Part shown: positions 1 to 7,220 of the stretch, one piece after another
How positions within the stretch are numbered: the first letter of the stretch is position 1
How the letters are laid out: every line of letters starts with the position of its first letter
NCBI RefSeq assembly: GCF_001418135.1
Contig: NZ_LIPQ01000021.1
Location: forward strand, 1-39,630
Source of the DNA: Streptomyces aureus
GTDB taxonomy: Bacteria; Actinomycetota; Actinomycetes; Streptomycetales; Streptomycetaceae
Direction: 5' to 3'
Length of the DNA stretch: 39,630 nucleotides
Program-made: the position numbers and the translations under genes
Notes under the pieces: generated by a model
The model's input: the letters and a program-made list of their open reading frames with translations, nothing else
Databases searched by the model: none
What the model was told of the DNA's origin: nothing

Positions 1-651
1 GGCCGGGGAGCCGTTGTCCGACGTGGTCGCGTACGGCCCTTCCCCGCCGAAGGGAATCCACAGCAGCGTCCACACCACGCCGACCAGCGCCACCGCGGCG
101 ACGGCCGAGCGCCAGCCGTGATGGTTGATCAACCACGTCAGTACGGGAGCGGCGACCAGGACGCCCAGCGTGATTCCCAGGACGATCAGCGCCCCGGGCA
201 GGTTGCGCCGGTGGTTGGGGAACCAGGACAGGGTCGTCTGCTGGGCGACCGGGTAGGCGGGCCCCTCGGCGGCGCCGAGGAGAACACGAGAGGCGATGAG
301 GACCGCGAGCCCTCCTCCGATCGCCAGCGGCGCCTGGGAGACGGACCACAGGACGGCCATGGTCAGCAGCAGCCACTTCGGCCGTACGCGGTCGGCGAGC
401 AGCCCCACCGCGGCACCGGAGATCGAGAACAGCAGGAAGAAGGCGCTGCTGGCGAGTCCGAAGGCCGATGCGGACAGGCCGAGGTCCTGTCGGATCGCGT
501 CCGCGGCCAGACCGAGGACGGACTTGTCGGCGAAATTGATCATCATGAAGACCACGAGCAGCGCCGTGACGATCCAGGCACGGCGTCTCGTTCTGCTCGG
601 CGCCTTCGGGGGGCCGGCGGGCACAGCGGGTGCGACGTCGGTGTCGGTCAC
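1..651 (-). CDS. MFS transporter, partial (3' end outside window)
   Basis: The minus-strand frame opens with GTG at 651 and stays open for 217 codons to the window edge, so only the N-terminal half is present. The protein has a short polar N-terminus and then hydrophobic helices. The loop after helix 2 reads LLADRVRPKW, matching the G-x-x-x-D-R signature between TM2 and TM3 of major facilitators, and a later stretch reads LLGAAEGPAYPVAQQ, as in the anion:cation symporter group. It lies 50 nt downstream of the dioxygenase gene on the same strand, so it probably carries the substrate or product of that enzyme. The GTG start is preferred because the coding-like sequence begins there; the substrate cannot be read from the sequence. 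Confidence 0.8.
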   Translation of the reverse strand, partial: MTDTDVAPAVPAGPPKAPSRTRRRAWIVTALLVVFMMINFADKSVLGLAADAIRQDLGLSASAFGLASSAFFLLFSISGAAVGLLADRVRPKWLLLTMAVLWSVSQAPLAIGGGLAVLIASRVLLGAAEGPAYPVAQQTTLSWFPNHRRNLPGALIVLGITLGVLVAAPVLTWLINHHGWRSAVAAVALVGVVWTLLWIPFGGEGPYATTSDNGSPA

Positions 652-701
652 AGGGGCTCCGCGGGGACTGGGTGGGGAGGGGGAGGGGCCGGGAGGCTGG
701 T

Positions 702-1625
702 TCAGGAGAGGCGGACGCCGGCGATGGCGATGCGCTCCATGACACGGCGCTGCGGGAAGTAGTCGTTGATCGCGTAGTGCTGGGTGGCGATGTTGTCCCA
801 GATCGCGACGGAGCCCGGCTGCCAGCGGAAGCGCACCTGGTACTCGGGGATCCGGGACTGGAGGACGAGCTCGCCCAGCAGTTCGCGGCTCTCCACGTCC
901 GACAGGCCGACGATGCGGGTGGTGAAGGGCTCGTTGACGTAGAGCAGCTTGCGGCCGGTGCGCGGATGGCGGACGACGACGGGGTGCTCGACGGCCGGCA
1001 GGTTCGCACGGTGCGCGGCGAGCTGGGCCTCGGTCATCAGCGAACCCCAGCTGGGCACCCAGTCGTGCACCGCGGTGAGGTCTTCGATGCGGTCCTTCAT
1101 GGACTCGGTGAGGTTGTCGTAGGCGGCCGCCATGTCCGCCCACATCGTGTCGCCGCCGGCGGACGGGACCTCGACGGCGCGGAGGACGGAGCCGAGTGCG
1201 GGCGCGGCCATGAACGAGTGGTCGCTGTGCCAGATGTTCTCGGTCCCCATGGCCATGGCGTCCTTGGCCAGCCGGGACACTCCGGCCGTGTCGCCCTTGG
1301 GGAAGAACGGGTTGGCCTCCGGCTCGCCCCACAATGCGGAGAAGGCGAGCTGGGACTGCGGGTCGAAGCCGTGCTGGTCGCGGAAGAAGAGCACCTTCCA
1401 CTCCAGCAGCGCCTGCCGGATCTCCTCCGCGACGTCCTCGCCGATCGGAAGCGAGAGGTCTACGCCCTCGATCTCGGCGCCGATATGCGGAGTGAGCGGG
1501 CAGATGTCCAGGAGCCGGTAGTCGGGCTGGGCCATGTCCGGCGCGATGCGGTTGAGCGTGCGCTTGCCGTAGTGCATCAACGGCTTGTCGAGCGCGGGGG
1601 CGGGGGTGGTGACGGCGCTGTCCAT
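702..1625 (-). CDS. TauD/TfdA-family Fe(II)/2-oxoglutarate dioxygenase
   Basis: A 307-residue enzyme of the taurine dioxygenase family, usual length about 280-310. It should couple oxidation of a small substrate to conversion of 2-oxoglutarate to succinate and CO2. The metal ligands are visible as His133 and Asp135 in the motif WHSDHSF and His283 in DNIATQHYAIND. Arg294, eleven residues after the distal His, is placed to bind 2-oxoglutarate, the same spacing as in TauD. The gene follows a TetR regulator by 119 nt and precedes an MFS carrier by 50 nt, so the three look like a regulated uptake-and-oxidation unit. Family members act on taurine, alkyl sulfates or aryloxyalkanoates; the substrate here cannot be assigned. 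There is no adjacent sulfonate ABC transporter, so taurine is not specifically supported. Confidence 0.93.
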   Translation of the reverse strand: MDSAVTTPAPALDKPLMHYGKRTLNRIAPDMAQPDYRLLDICPLTPHIGAEIEGVDLSLPIGEDVAEEIRQALLEWKVLFFRDQHGFDPQSQLAFSALWGEPEANPFFPKGDTAGVSRLAKDAMAMGTENIWHSDHSFMAAPALGSVLRAVEVPSAGGDTMWADMAAAYDNLTESMKDRIEDLTAVHDWVPSWGSLMTEAQLAAHRANLPAVEHPVVVRHPRTGRKLLYVNEPFTTRIVGLSDVESRELLGELVLQSRIPEYQVRFRWQPGSVAIWDNIATQHYAINDYFPQRRVMERIAIAGVRLS

Positions 1626-1633
1626 GAGTCCTC

Positions 1634-1692
1634 CGTAACGGCCGGGGCAAAATCGTTACCGGAAGTATCGTTATTGGGGTGTGGTGAGGCAA
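1634..1692 (-). promoter_or_regulatory. Putative promoter and operator of the dioxygenase gene
   Basis: In the gap between the TetR and dioxygenase genes, the minus strand carries TTGCCT (1692-1687), a 17-nt spacer and GATACT (1669-1664), an acceptable sigma-70-like promoter pointing at the dioxygenase. Overlapping and downstream of the -10 are three copies of a CGTTA-type element: CGTAACG at 1634-1640 (inverted), CGTTACC at 1654-1660 and CGTTATT at 1669-1675. Repeats over the -10 are where a repressor would bind, and the nearest candidate is the upstream TetR protein. Function is inferred. Confidence 0.4.
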
Positions 1693-1744
1693 GGGCTTGG
1701 CGGCACGAAAAAATGAGGCGTGGGAAAGCCGTTGATGCCAGGCG

Positions 1745-2347
1745 TCAGCCGGTCGGGCCCACAGCTCGGGCCACGAGCTCGACCAGCGTCTCCACGAAGC
1801 GTGCGTCGGGCATCTCCTGCTCACCGATCAGCCGGAAGAGCAGCGGAGCGGCCACCAGAGTGGTCGCGGCCCGGACATCGGTGTCCGGGTCCACGTCACC
1901 GCGGGCCATCCCCCGCTCGAGGATGCGCCTCGTCTCCCCCGTGATCCGCTCGGTGTACTCCGCGTACTGGCCTCGTCCCGCGCCCGTCTCGGCCGCCGCC
2001 CCGATCAGGCCCGCAATCAGCCGGTCCGACCCCGGCAGCCGATACGTTTCCAGGCGAGCGGTGAGGACAAGGCGGAGCTCGGCGCGGAAGTCGCCCAGAT
2101 CGGGCACCGACAGGACGCCGAGACGGCTCTCGGCAGCGGCGATGATCAGATCCTGCTTGGTGGGCCACCGGCGATACATGGCCGGCTTGCTCACCCCGGC
2201 GCGGGACGCGACGGCGTCCATCGTGACCGCCCCGATCCCCTGCTCGGTGACGAGGTCCACGACCGCGGTCAGGACTGCTCCCGTGACCCGCTCCTCGCGC
2301 GGGCGCCCCGGCCCTCGTGCGGCTCCGTCCTGCTGCATACCCACCAT
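1745..2347 (-). CDS. TetR-family transcriptional regulator
   Basis: A 200-residue protein of typical TetR length. A GRPREERV segment precedes the N-terminal DNA-binding domain, whose helix-turn-helix is visible around residues 41-65 (VTMDAVASRAGVSKPAMYRR, followed by WPTKQDLI). The C-terminal two thirds is a helical ligand-binding and dimerisation domain, which is poorly conserved in this family and does not reveal the ligand. It sits upstream of the dioxygenase and MFS genes on the same strand, so it most likely represses that unit and perhaps itself. ATG at 2347 is used; ATG at 2338 is also possible and neither has a strong ribosome-binding site. Confidence 0.92.
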   Translation of the reverse strand: MVGMQQDGAARGPGRPREERVTGAVLTAVVDLVTEQGIGAVTMDAVASRAGVSKPAMYRRWPTKQDLIIAAAESRLGVLSVPDLGDFRAELRLVLTARLETYRLPGSDRLIAGLIGAAAETGAGRGQYAEYTERITGETRRILERGMARGDVDPDTDVRAATTLVAAPLLFRLIGEQEMPDARFVETLVELVARAVGPTG

Positions 2348-2409
2348 GCCCAGAGCCTACGGTCTCCGCCGGACCGGCCGGAACGAGGTGAGCTCTTCGA
2401 CCGGACGCC

Positions 2410-2715
2410 CTACGAGGGAACTGCACCGACGCCCTGGTGATCGACCTGCTGGGCAATCGCACGGCTTGTTGCGTCTGGGCTCGCCGGGGACGGCGGAACG
2501 GGCCCTTGGCTGAGGATGTCGGCGGAGGACCGCGCGAGCGCGTACGCGACCTCGATCGCGGCCCGGGGCTCCGGCAGGCTCTTCGCCCACCTCGCGTGGA
2601 CGCGGACGTCGGTGTCCCGGCCGTAGGCGCGGCCGTCCTCACCGGCGGTCCGGCGCGTTCGAGCGGGCCGGACCCCTGCGCACGACGGAGTGATCCAGTC
2701 CCTGCCGAACGGCAC
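2410..2715 (-). CDS. Hypothetical protein or gene remnant
   Basis: An open frame of 101 codons with strongly G/C-biased third positions through its middle (roughly 2480-2640), which suggests it is or was coding. I recognise no family. The segment RWAKSLPEPRAAIEVAYAL could form a helix; the ends look less protein-like, with Pro/Ser-rich stretches. No clear ribosome-binding site precedes ATG 2715. It lies between the TetR unit and the HEAT-like gene, with nothing else convincing in 2348-2794. It may be a fragment of a larger lost gene. Confidence 0.3.
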   Translation of the reverse strand: MPFGRDWITPSCAGVRPARTRRTAGEDGRAYGRDTDVRVHARWAKSLPEPRAAIEVAYALARSSADILSQGPVPPSPASPDATSRAIAQQVDHQGVGAVPS

Positions 2716-2794
2716 TGGGCCCGCAGCGCGCGCCGGGCCCCAGCCGACGGCCTGACGTCATCCGCAGGATGCGGACTCTCCTCAGGTCGGCGCT

Positions 2795-3226
2795 TCATCC
2801 CAGCAGGACGAGTTCCCGAGGCGCTCCGTTGAGCCGCTCCGCGCCGATGTACGGCTCCTCGTGCGTCTCCAGCCCTCGGACCGGCAGCTCATGATGCGCC
2901 CATGCGCCCCATTCGATGCGCGCGTGGGCGATTCCCGGACTCGAGGGGCTGGCGCAGTCCGCCGGCAGATCATCGGAGCCGTGCCGCCCGGCCGCGCGCT
3001 CCAAGAGCTTCCCGGCCAGGCCGCGTGCCTGCGGGCTGTGTGGTGCGAGGCGCACCAGGCGTGGCAGGGCAGCGAAACCGGCGGCAGACAGCAGGGCGTG
3101 CTCAAGGACGAGCGGCCATCCCAGTTTCTTCCACGCTTCTGCGTCGCCTTGTCGCTCCGCCCGCTCCAGGAGCTCGGGAACGCGATCTGTGTCGGACGAT
3201 CCGTCGCGTATGTGCGTCCAGTTCAC
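2795..3226 (-). CDS. Small HEAT-repeat-like hypothetical protein
   Basis: A 143-residue soluble protein starting at GTG 3226, whose first bases overlap the stop of the upstream MFS gene as GTGA (3226-3223), a sign of translational coupling. The sequence begins VNWTHIRDGSSDTDRVPELL and includes EHALLSAAGFAALPRLVRLA. This resembles actinobacterial HEAT-repeat-like proteins that start with a DVPxLL segment and have an SFAALP motif. No catalytic residues or membrane segments are evident. The family link is from recalled pattern only, and the role is unknown. The coupling suggests co-production with the exporter, but co-function is not shown. Confidence 0.6.
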   Translation of the reverse strand: MNWTHIRDGSSDTDRVPELLERAERQGDAEAWKKLGWPLVLEHALLSAAGFAALPRLVRLAPHSPQARGLAGKLLERAAGRHGSDDLPADCASPSSPGIAHARIEWGAWAHHELPVRGLETHEEPYIGAERLNGAPRELVLLG

Positions 3227-4611
3227 CCCGTGGGCATGGAATCCTCCCGGGACGGCCGGGGGCGACTTGGCATTTCGATGTCTGTGGTGGTGGTGTGTCC
3301 GGCCGGTTTGCGAGCCGGGTCCTGTTGGGGGCGTTCTGGTGCGGGGCTTTTGGTTCCTGGGTGGTCTGGTTCGCTGGGCGGGGTGGTGGCTGTCCGGAGT
3401 GCTGCTTCGATCTGGTGGTTGCTGGTCATGGTCGATGTGAGGGCGGTCATGGTCAGGAGGAGGCCGGCGGCGATGTAGAGCGGGGTGCGGACGTCGTAGG
3501 TGGTGGCCAGCCAGCCGCCCAGGAGGGCGCCGAAGGGTGCTGCGCACATGGCGAGCATGCGGGAGGTGGAGGTGACCCGGCCGATCAGGTGGGCGGGGAC
3601 GATGGCCTGACGGAGGGAGGGGGCGAGGACCATCGTGGCGCCCATGCCCGCGCCGCAGACGGCGAGTGCGAGGCCGGCGGTGTAGGGGTCCGGGGCGGCG
3701 GCAAGGCCCAGGATGGCGAGTCCCTCGACTGCGGCTGTGCAGGTCAGTGCGGTGCCGGTGCCCAGTCGCCGGCCGAGGGAGGAGGCGATGGCCGCGCCGA
3801 GCAGGCCGCCGGCGGCCTCCGCGGTGAGGAGCAGGCCGAAACCGAGGGGGTCGAGGCCGAGGCGCTCGTGGGCGAAGAGGGCGAGGACGGTCTCCACGGC
3901 GAGGAAGGCGATGTTGCCGACTGCCGGGCGCAGCGCGAGTCCGAGCAGCAGCCGGTTCCGGAAGACGTGGGCGGCGCCGGCTCGTGCCTGGCGGAGCAGT
4001 GACTCGCGGGCCTGTGGTGCGGGTCGGGGTGTGGCGGGCAGCGACCGTACGAGCAGTGCGGAGAGCGCGAAGGAGACCGCGTCGGCGAGCAGCGGAACCG
4101 CCCGCCCGAGGGTGAGCAGCGCACTGCCCGCGGGTGGTCCCGCGAAGCCTGACATGGCGGTCTGGGCGCCGCGCAGGCGCGAGTTGGCACGTTCCAGGAG
4201 CCGGGGGTCGCGGCTGAGGAGGTCTGGCAGGTAGGCGGTGGCCGCGGTGTCGAAGAAGAGTCCGCCCAGGCCGAGGAGGAAGGCTACGGCCGCGAGCAGT
4301 GAAATGCTCAGCATGTCGAGTGCCGCGGCCGCCGCCGGTATCGCGAGCAGCGCCGCACGTGCCGCGTCCGCCACCCACATGGTGCGCCGGCGGTCCCAGC
4401 GGTCTACCAGGGCGCCGCCGACTACTCCGAAGAGCAGCCACGGCAGCGTCCCGGCGGCGGTGACGACGGCGAGCGCCATGGGATCGCGCGTCAGTGTCAG
4501 CGCGAGCAGCGGCAGCGCGGCATGCGACACCCCGTCACCGAGTGAGGACACCGTCTGCGCGGTCCACAGTCGCCCGAACCCCGTCGGCAGTTTCCTTGTC
4601 TCTTCAGTCAC
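3223..4611 (-). CDS. MFS transporter (drug-efflux type)
   Basis: A 462-residue protein with about 12 hydrophobic segments in residues 20-400. Early motifs match the macrolide-efflux/enterobactin-exporter branch: LWTAQTVSSLGDGVSHAALP near the N-terminus and GGALVDRWDRRR after helix 2, the canonical GxxxDRxxRR loop. The start ATG 4611 overlaps the stop of the ArsR-type regulator by 4 nt (ATGA), so the two are one operon. After about residue 405 the protein ends in an unusual hydrophilic Pro/Thr/Arg-rich tail of some 55 residues with no membrane segment. Probable role is export of a small toxic molecule sensed by the regulator; the substrate is unknown. Confidence 0.9.
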   Translation of the reverse strand: MTEETRKLPTGFGRLWTAQTVSSLGDGVSHAALPLLALTLTRDPMALAVVTAAGTLPWLLFGVVGGALVDRWDRRRTMWVADAARAALLAIPAAAAALDMLSISLLAAVAFLLGLGGLFFDTAATAYLPDLLSRDPRLLERANSRLRGAQTAMSGFAGPPAGSALLTLGRAVPLLADAVSFALSALLVRSLPATPRPAPQARESLLRQARAGAAHVFRNRLLLGLALRPAVGNIAFLAVETVLALFAHERLGLDPLGFGLLLTAEAAGGLLGAAIASSLGRRLGTGTALTCTAAVEGLAILGLAAAPDPYTAGLALAVCGAGMGATMVLAPSLRQAIVPAHLIGRVTSTSRMLAMCAAPFGALLGGWLATTYDVRTPLYIAAGLLLTMTALTSTMTSNHQIEAALRTATTPPSEPDHPGTKSPAPERPQQDPARKPAGHTTTTDIEMPSRPRPSREDSMPTG

Positions 4612-5147
4612 TTGGCGTCTCCTTCTGCCTGCTCGCGCGATGCCGGGTGGAACAGTGCGAAGACGAGTGAGGCGTCCGGCAGCGAGGGATCGGACAGCTG
4701 CCGGTACTCGTCTGCCAGTGCCTGCAACCGCGCCCCCAGCTGCGCGAACTGCTCTTCGGTGAGCCGCAGGTGCGCCATCCCTACGTGCCGTTCACTGTCC
4801 GCCGGTGCTGCTTCCAGGTCGGCCACCGCATGCCGCATGAGCACATCGGGCCCTCCCTCGCCCGGGTCCGGCAGCACGATCGCCCGCGCGGCCATGGCGT
4901 AGTACCGCTCGGTGACGCCCCGGACCTTCCGCGTGCGCACCACCTTGACCAGGCCGGCCCGCTCCAGCAGCCGTACGTGGTAGCTGGAACTTCCCTTCGC
5001 GAGGCCCACTCGCTCGGCGATCTGCGTAATCGTCGCGGGTTCGAAGCGGAGCACGGCCATGATCCGGTGACGCGTGAGATTGGAAACGGCGCGTAGCTGT
5101 TCGTCGGTGGTGACGTGGAACGTCTCGGGAAGATCATCCGTAGGCAT
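4608..5147 (-). CDS. ArsR-type winged-helix transcriptional regulator
   Basis: A 179-residue regulator if started at ATG 5147; an in-frame TTG at 5183 would add 12 residues. ATG is preferred because GGGG lies 5 nt upstream and the TTG would sit inside the operator palindrome. The winged helix is clear: LTRHRIMAVLRFEPATITQ, the recognition region GLAKGSSSYHVRLLERAGLV and the wing VVRTRKVRGVTERYY. This matches HTH_20/ArsR-type sensors without the metal-binding Cys pair, so the signal is probably organic. The C-terminal half is helical (RLTEEQFAQLGARLQALADEY). It overlaps the downstream MFS gene by 4 nt and likely represses the operon. Confidence 0.9.
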   Translation of the reverse strand: MPTDDLPETFHVTTDEQLRAVSNLTRHRIMAVLRFEPATITQIAERVGLAKGSSSYHVRLLERAGLVKVVRTRKVRGVTERYYAMAARAIVLPDPGEGGPDVLMRHAVADLEAAPADSERHVGMAHLRLTEEQFAQLGARLQALADEYRQLSDPSLPDASLVFALFHPASREQAEGDAK

Positions 5148-5151
5148 GTCC

Positions 5152-5183
5152 CCAATGGTCAACACTTCTTGACCATTGGTCAA
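5152..5183. promoter_or_regulatory. Double palindromic operator at the ArsR-type promoter
   Basis: CCAATGGTCAA (5152-5162) is an exact inverted repeat of TTGACCATTGG (5169-5179), separated by 6 nt. The second arm is also part of a tighter palindrome, TTGACCATTGGTCAA (5169-5183). On the minus strand TTGACC (5183-5178) and GACCAT (5160-5155) are 17 nt apart and form a plausible promoter. That would place the start of transcription at about 5148, essentially on the regulator ATG at 5147, so the transcript may be leaderless. The repeats overlap both promoter boxes, the expected place for autorepression by the downstream-encoded regulator. Confidence 0.6.
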
Positions 5184-5456
5184 GGGGTTTGTGCTTCCGG
5201 CTTTAGGAGCCGGCTCTCGGGCATGTGAAGGCTGGGTCCTGGAGGGGCGGAAGTCCTTGGTGCCGTGAGCCGGGTCGGGCCGGCTCCCGCCGGCGCGGGC
5301 CGGGCGGTCGTGGCGGTGATCAGCCCCCGTTGGGCCGGCTGCCGTTTCACGTTCGGGGTCCTCCGTGTCTCAACCGGGTTCGCCGCGTGCGGGGATGGAC
5401 GCGGGGCGTACGTCGAGGACCTGATTCCGTGTGACCCTGTTCGCCGGCCCGCGCGG

Positions 5457-5507
5457 GTGTGGCGGGTGTGGCGGGTGTTGCCGGTGTGCTGACGTGTGCT
5501 GACGTGT
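5457..5507. repeat. Two adjoining short tandem arrays
   Basis: From 5457 a 9-nt unit GTGTGGCGG occurs twice, then a degenerate third copy GTGTTGCCG, followed directly by a 10-nt unit GTGTGCTGAC occurring twice. Replication slippage could explain both. No function is evident. Confidence 0.6.
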
Positions 5508-5710
5508 CCGCGGCCTGCTTGCCACCGGGCCCATGGGTGATCACCGCCCAGGTCCGGCCCTCGTGGCCCGCGTGGACACCGCGCCGCGGCCCCACGTACT
5601 GGCCCTTCTCTTCACCGGTGGCCTCGACCGCATGGCGACGGCCGGCCGGGCCTCTGCGCCGTGGTCGACCAACGGGACTGACCGAAGTGGTCGGTTTGCG
5701 GCCACAATGC

Positions 5711-5776
5711 GGAGCCATCTGGCTCGGCGTTGCCCGGAGTCGTCTGGCTCGGTGTTGCCCGGAGCCGTCTGCTCCG
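5711..5776. repeat. 25-bp tandem repeat, each unit containing a small hairpin
   Basis: Units start at 5711, 5736 and 5761; the first two are full 25-mers and the third is partial. Each begins GGAGYC, then a 4-nt loop region, then GGCTC (CTCC in the last), so each unit could fold into a 5-bp hairpin, and the full units end in GTTGCCC. Possible protein- or RNA-binding array, or simple slippage; role unknown. Confidence 0.55.
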
Positions 5777-6109
5777 ATTCCTGGGTGGACGTCCGCCGGT
5801 GGCTGGGCCTGCTCGGTGATGGTTCCGGCTCCGCGGGCGTCGGGCGGGATCGTGGGCCTGCCTATCGTGCCTACGGGGGCGGTCGGGGCCGGCCGGTCAT
5901 CGCCGACGGGACGATTGCCCCGGGGCCGACTGCCATGGCTGGTGGCGCATGTGCTCCCGTGTCTGCGGGGGCGCACCTGAGCATGCCCGGGAAGGGCCCC
6001 GCAAGGGCCTGCTCCCCGGGCTGGCGGGGAGGGTCCCGGCGTACGTAAGGAGTGTGGGGCCGGCGTTCTCTGCTTCCTGCACTACATCGCCGTCTTTCTT
6101 GCCACACAC

Positions 6110-6133
6110 CTAGGACTTGTCCGGCCGATCATG
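6110..6133 (+). repeat. Left terminal inverted repeat of the cassette
   Basis: Begins CTAGGACTTGTCC and ends GATCATG. It is the exact reverse complement of 7092-7115 across all 24 bases. The stop of the transposase remnant (6131-6129) lies inside this repeat, as is usual for compact IS elements. Confidence 0.85.
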
Positions 6134-6394
6134 TGCGGAGCCAGATCGCGACGGCCGCCGCAGTGGCGGTGCCGAGGAAGACGCAACCGCGCTTGTCGTA
6201 GCGAGTGGCGACCGCCCGGAACTGCTACTCGGAAGTTCGGGCAGGTCACGCCACTGCACTCCGGTCCGCACCCGGTGCAGGATCCCGTCGATCACCTGCC
6301 GGTGATCCCGTCACCTGCCACACCGCCGGTTGCTGACCGGCAGGAATGGCCGCAGCCGTTCCCACTCGGCATCACGCAGATCACCCCGCCCCAT
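6129..6394 (-). pseudogene. IS5-family transposase remnant
   Basis: Starting at ATG 6394 the frame reads MGRGDLRDAEWERLRPFLP and then NRRCGR, the N-terminal domain of IS5-type transposases. Codon 28, where these proteins have a Trp, is TGA (6313-6311). The frame then continues as HRQVIDGILHRVRTGVQWRD. Directly after that, in a different frame, comes the family C-terminus RYDKRGCVFLGTATAAA ending IWLRT and a stop at 6129. The catalytic core between them is missing. The gene is therefore inactivated by a nonsense codon and an out-of-frame internal deletion. Its ATG lies within the last codons of the S1 gene. Confidence 0.85.
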
Positions 6395-7010
6395 GCTCGC
6401 AGCAACGGCTGGAGCACGCTGGCTGGCACGTGGCCGGCACGACACCTTCGTGCTGGGCGTTCTTCGGCCTGGAAAGAAAGATTCGACGGGTCGGCAGGTC
6501 GATTTCCGTGACGAAGACGGTGATCTCCTCTCCGGCCTGGAAGTCTTCCACCGGACTCACCGCGGGCCGACCGTCGATCTCTCTGGAGGGGATCAGCCCG
6601 ACGATCCCGTCTCCGAGCTCGACGAAGACGCCGATGGGAACCGTCTTCTCCACTGTCCCGCGGATTGCCTGACCCACCGGCGTGCGGTCGGCGAAAGCCC
6701 GCAATGGGTCGGGCTCCAGCGCCTTCAAGGACAGTCTGGCCTCCGCGTGGTAGGTGTCGAACTGGAGGAACTCGCACGAGACACGCTGGCTTACGTGAAC
6801 GACATCGGTGGGGGCGTCGATGTGCCGCCAGGACAGTTCGGGCATGACGATGAACCCGACACCGGGGAAGAGGGGATGGGCAGGTCCGTCGTCCAGGGCC
6901 ACGAAGACCCCGAACCGCTCGATCGCCGCAACGGTGCCAGACAAGATGTCGCCGCGGTGCAAGGTCTCCAAAAATGCCCAGATCTCCGGGCTCTCAGACT
7001 GCCAATCCAC
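6381..7010 (-). CDS. S1-domain RNA-binding protein, cassette cargo
   Basis: A 209-residue protein with two S1-like OB-fold domains. The first is about residues 20-100 (GDILSGTVAAIERFGVFVAL, then SQRVSCEFLQFDTYHAEARL). The second is about residues 115-185 (GQAIRGTVEKTVPIGVFVEL, then GEEITVFVTEIDLPTRRIFL). The repeated G-x-V-x-x-x-x-x-x-G-V-F-V pattern is the S1 hallmark for single-stranded RNA binding, as in ribosomal protein S1. The start GTG 7010 is chosen because AGGG lies 7 nt upstream and family members begin with VDWQ-like sequence; GTG 7028 is possible. The last 20 or so residues look non-native, because the frame runs through the IS leader into the transposase start. The gene is intact although its mobile carrier is dead. 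Confidence 0.85.
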   Translation of the reverse strand: MDWQSESPEIWAFLETLHRGDILSGTVAAIERFGVFVALDDGPAHPLFPGVGFIVMPELSWRHIDAPTDVVHVSQRVSCEFLQFDTYHAEARLSLKALEPDPLRAFADRTPVGQAIRGTVEKTVPIGVFVELGDGIVGLIPSREIDGRPAVSPVEDFQAGEEITVFVTEIDLPTRRIFLSRPKNAQHEGVVPATCQPACSSRCCEHGAG

Positions 7011-7091
7011 ACCGTCACCCTGGCACACGACATCGCAGGCCGACTATGACCTCGACAGACTGAAGCCCCGCCGTGCCCCAACAGCCGGAAC

Positions 7092-7115
7092 CATGATCGG
7101 CCGGACAAGTCCTAG
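7092..7115 (-). repeat. Right terminal inverted repeat of the cassette
   Basis: Exact 24-base reverse complement of 6110-6133, ending in CTAG at 7112-7115. It lies 82 nt upstream of the cargo gene start, so the cargo promoter must lie inside the element between 7011 and about 7091, or outside it. Confidence 0.85.
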
Positions 7116-7220
7116 TGGTCGAGGTGCGGGCCGCCTCACTCACTCGCCGGCCATCCGGAGGACCGTGCGAAGGCTGGTGGGGGGCCACTTCCACAGACCG
7201 CGGTGGGCTGGCCCCCGCCG

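Larger units (their letters stand above)
5190..6109. other. Region without a recognised gene
   Basis: About 920 nt between the ArsR-type operon and the mobile cassette. Open frames exist on both strands, but none has a recognisable domain or a steady codon bias. The minus strand contains a stretch around 5620-5520 reading EEKGQYVGPRRGVHAGHEG that looks protein-like but that I cannot assign. It also holds two short tandem arrays, listed separately. It may be decayed coding DNA. Confidence 0.4.
6110..7115. mobile_element. Nonautonomous IS5-type cassette carrying an S1-domain gene
   Basis: The element is bounded by perfect 24-bp inverted repeats at 6110-6133 and 7092-7115. Both start with CTAG and continue GACTTGTCCGGCC inward. 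CTAG at both ends fits the TA/CTAG target preference of the IS427 subgroup of IS5, so the true ends may lie just inside it. Inside, on the minus strand, are an intact S1-domain gene (6381-7010) and a dead transposase (6129-6394) with a nonsense codon and a large internal deletion. The cargo occupies the space between one end and the transposase start, where an ordinary IS has only a short leader. It could move only if a related transposase acted in trans. Confidence 0.8.

Noticed and set aside
2861..3478. Plus-strand open frames opposite the MFS and HEAT-like genes
   Set aside because: They lack codon bias and recognisable domains and lie antisense to two well-supported genes.
5457..5776. CRISPR array
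   Set aside because: The repeats are short, directly adjoining and without unique spacers, and there are no cas genes.
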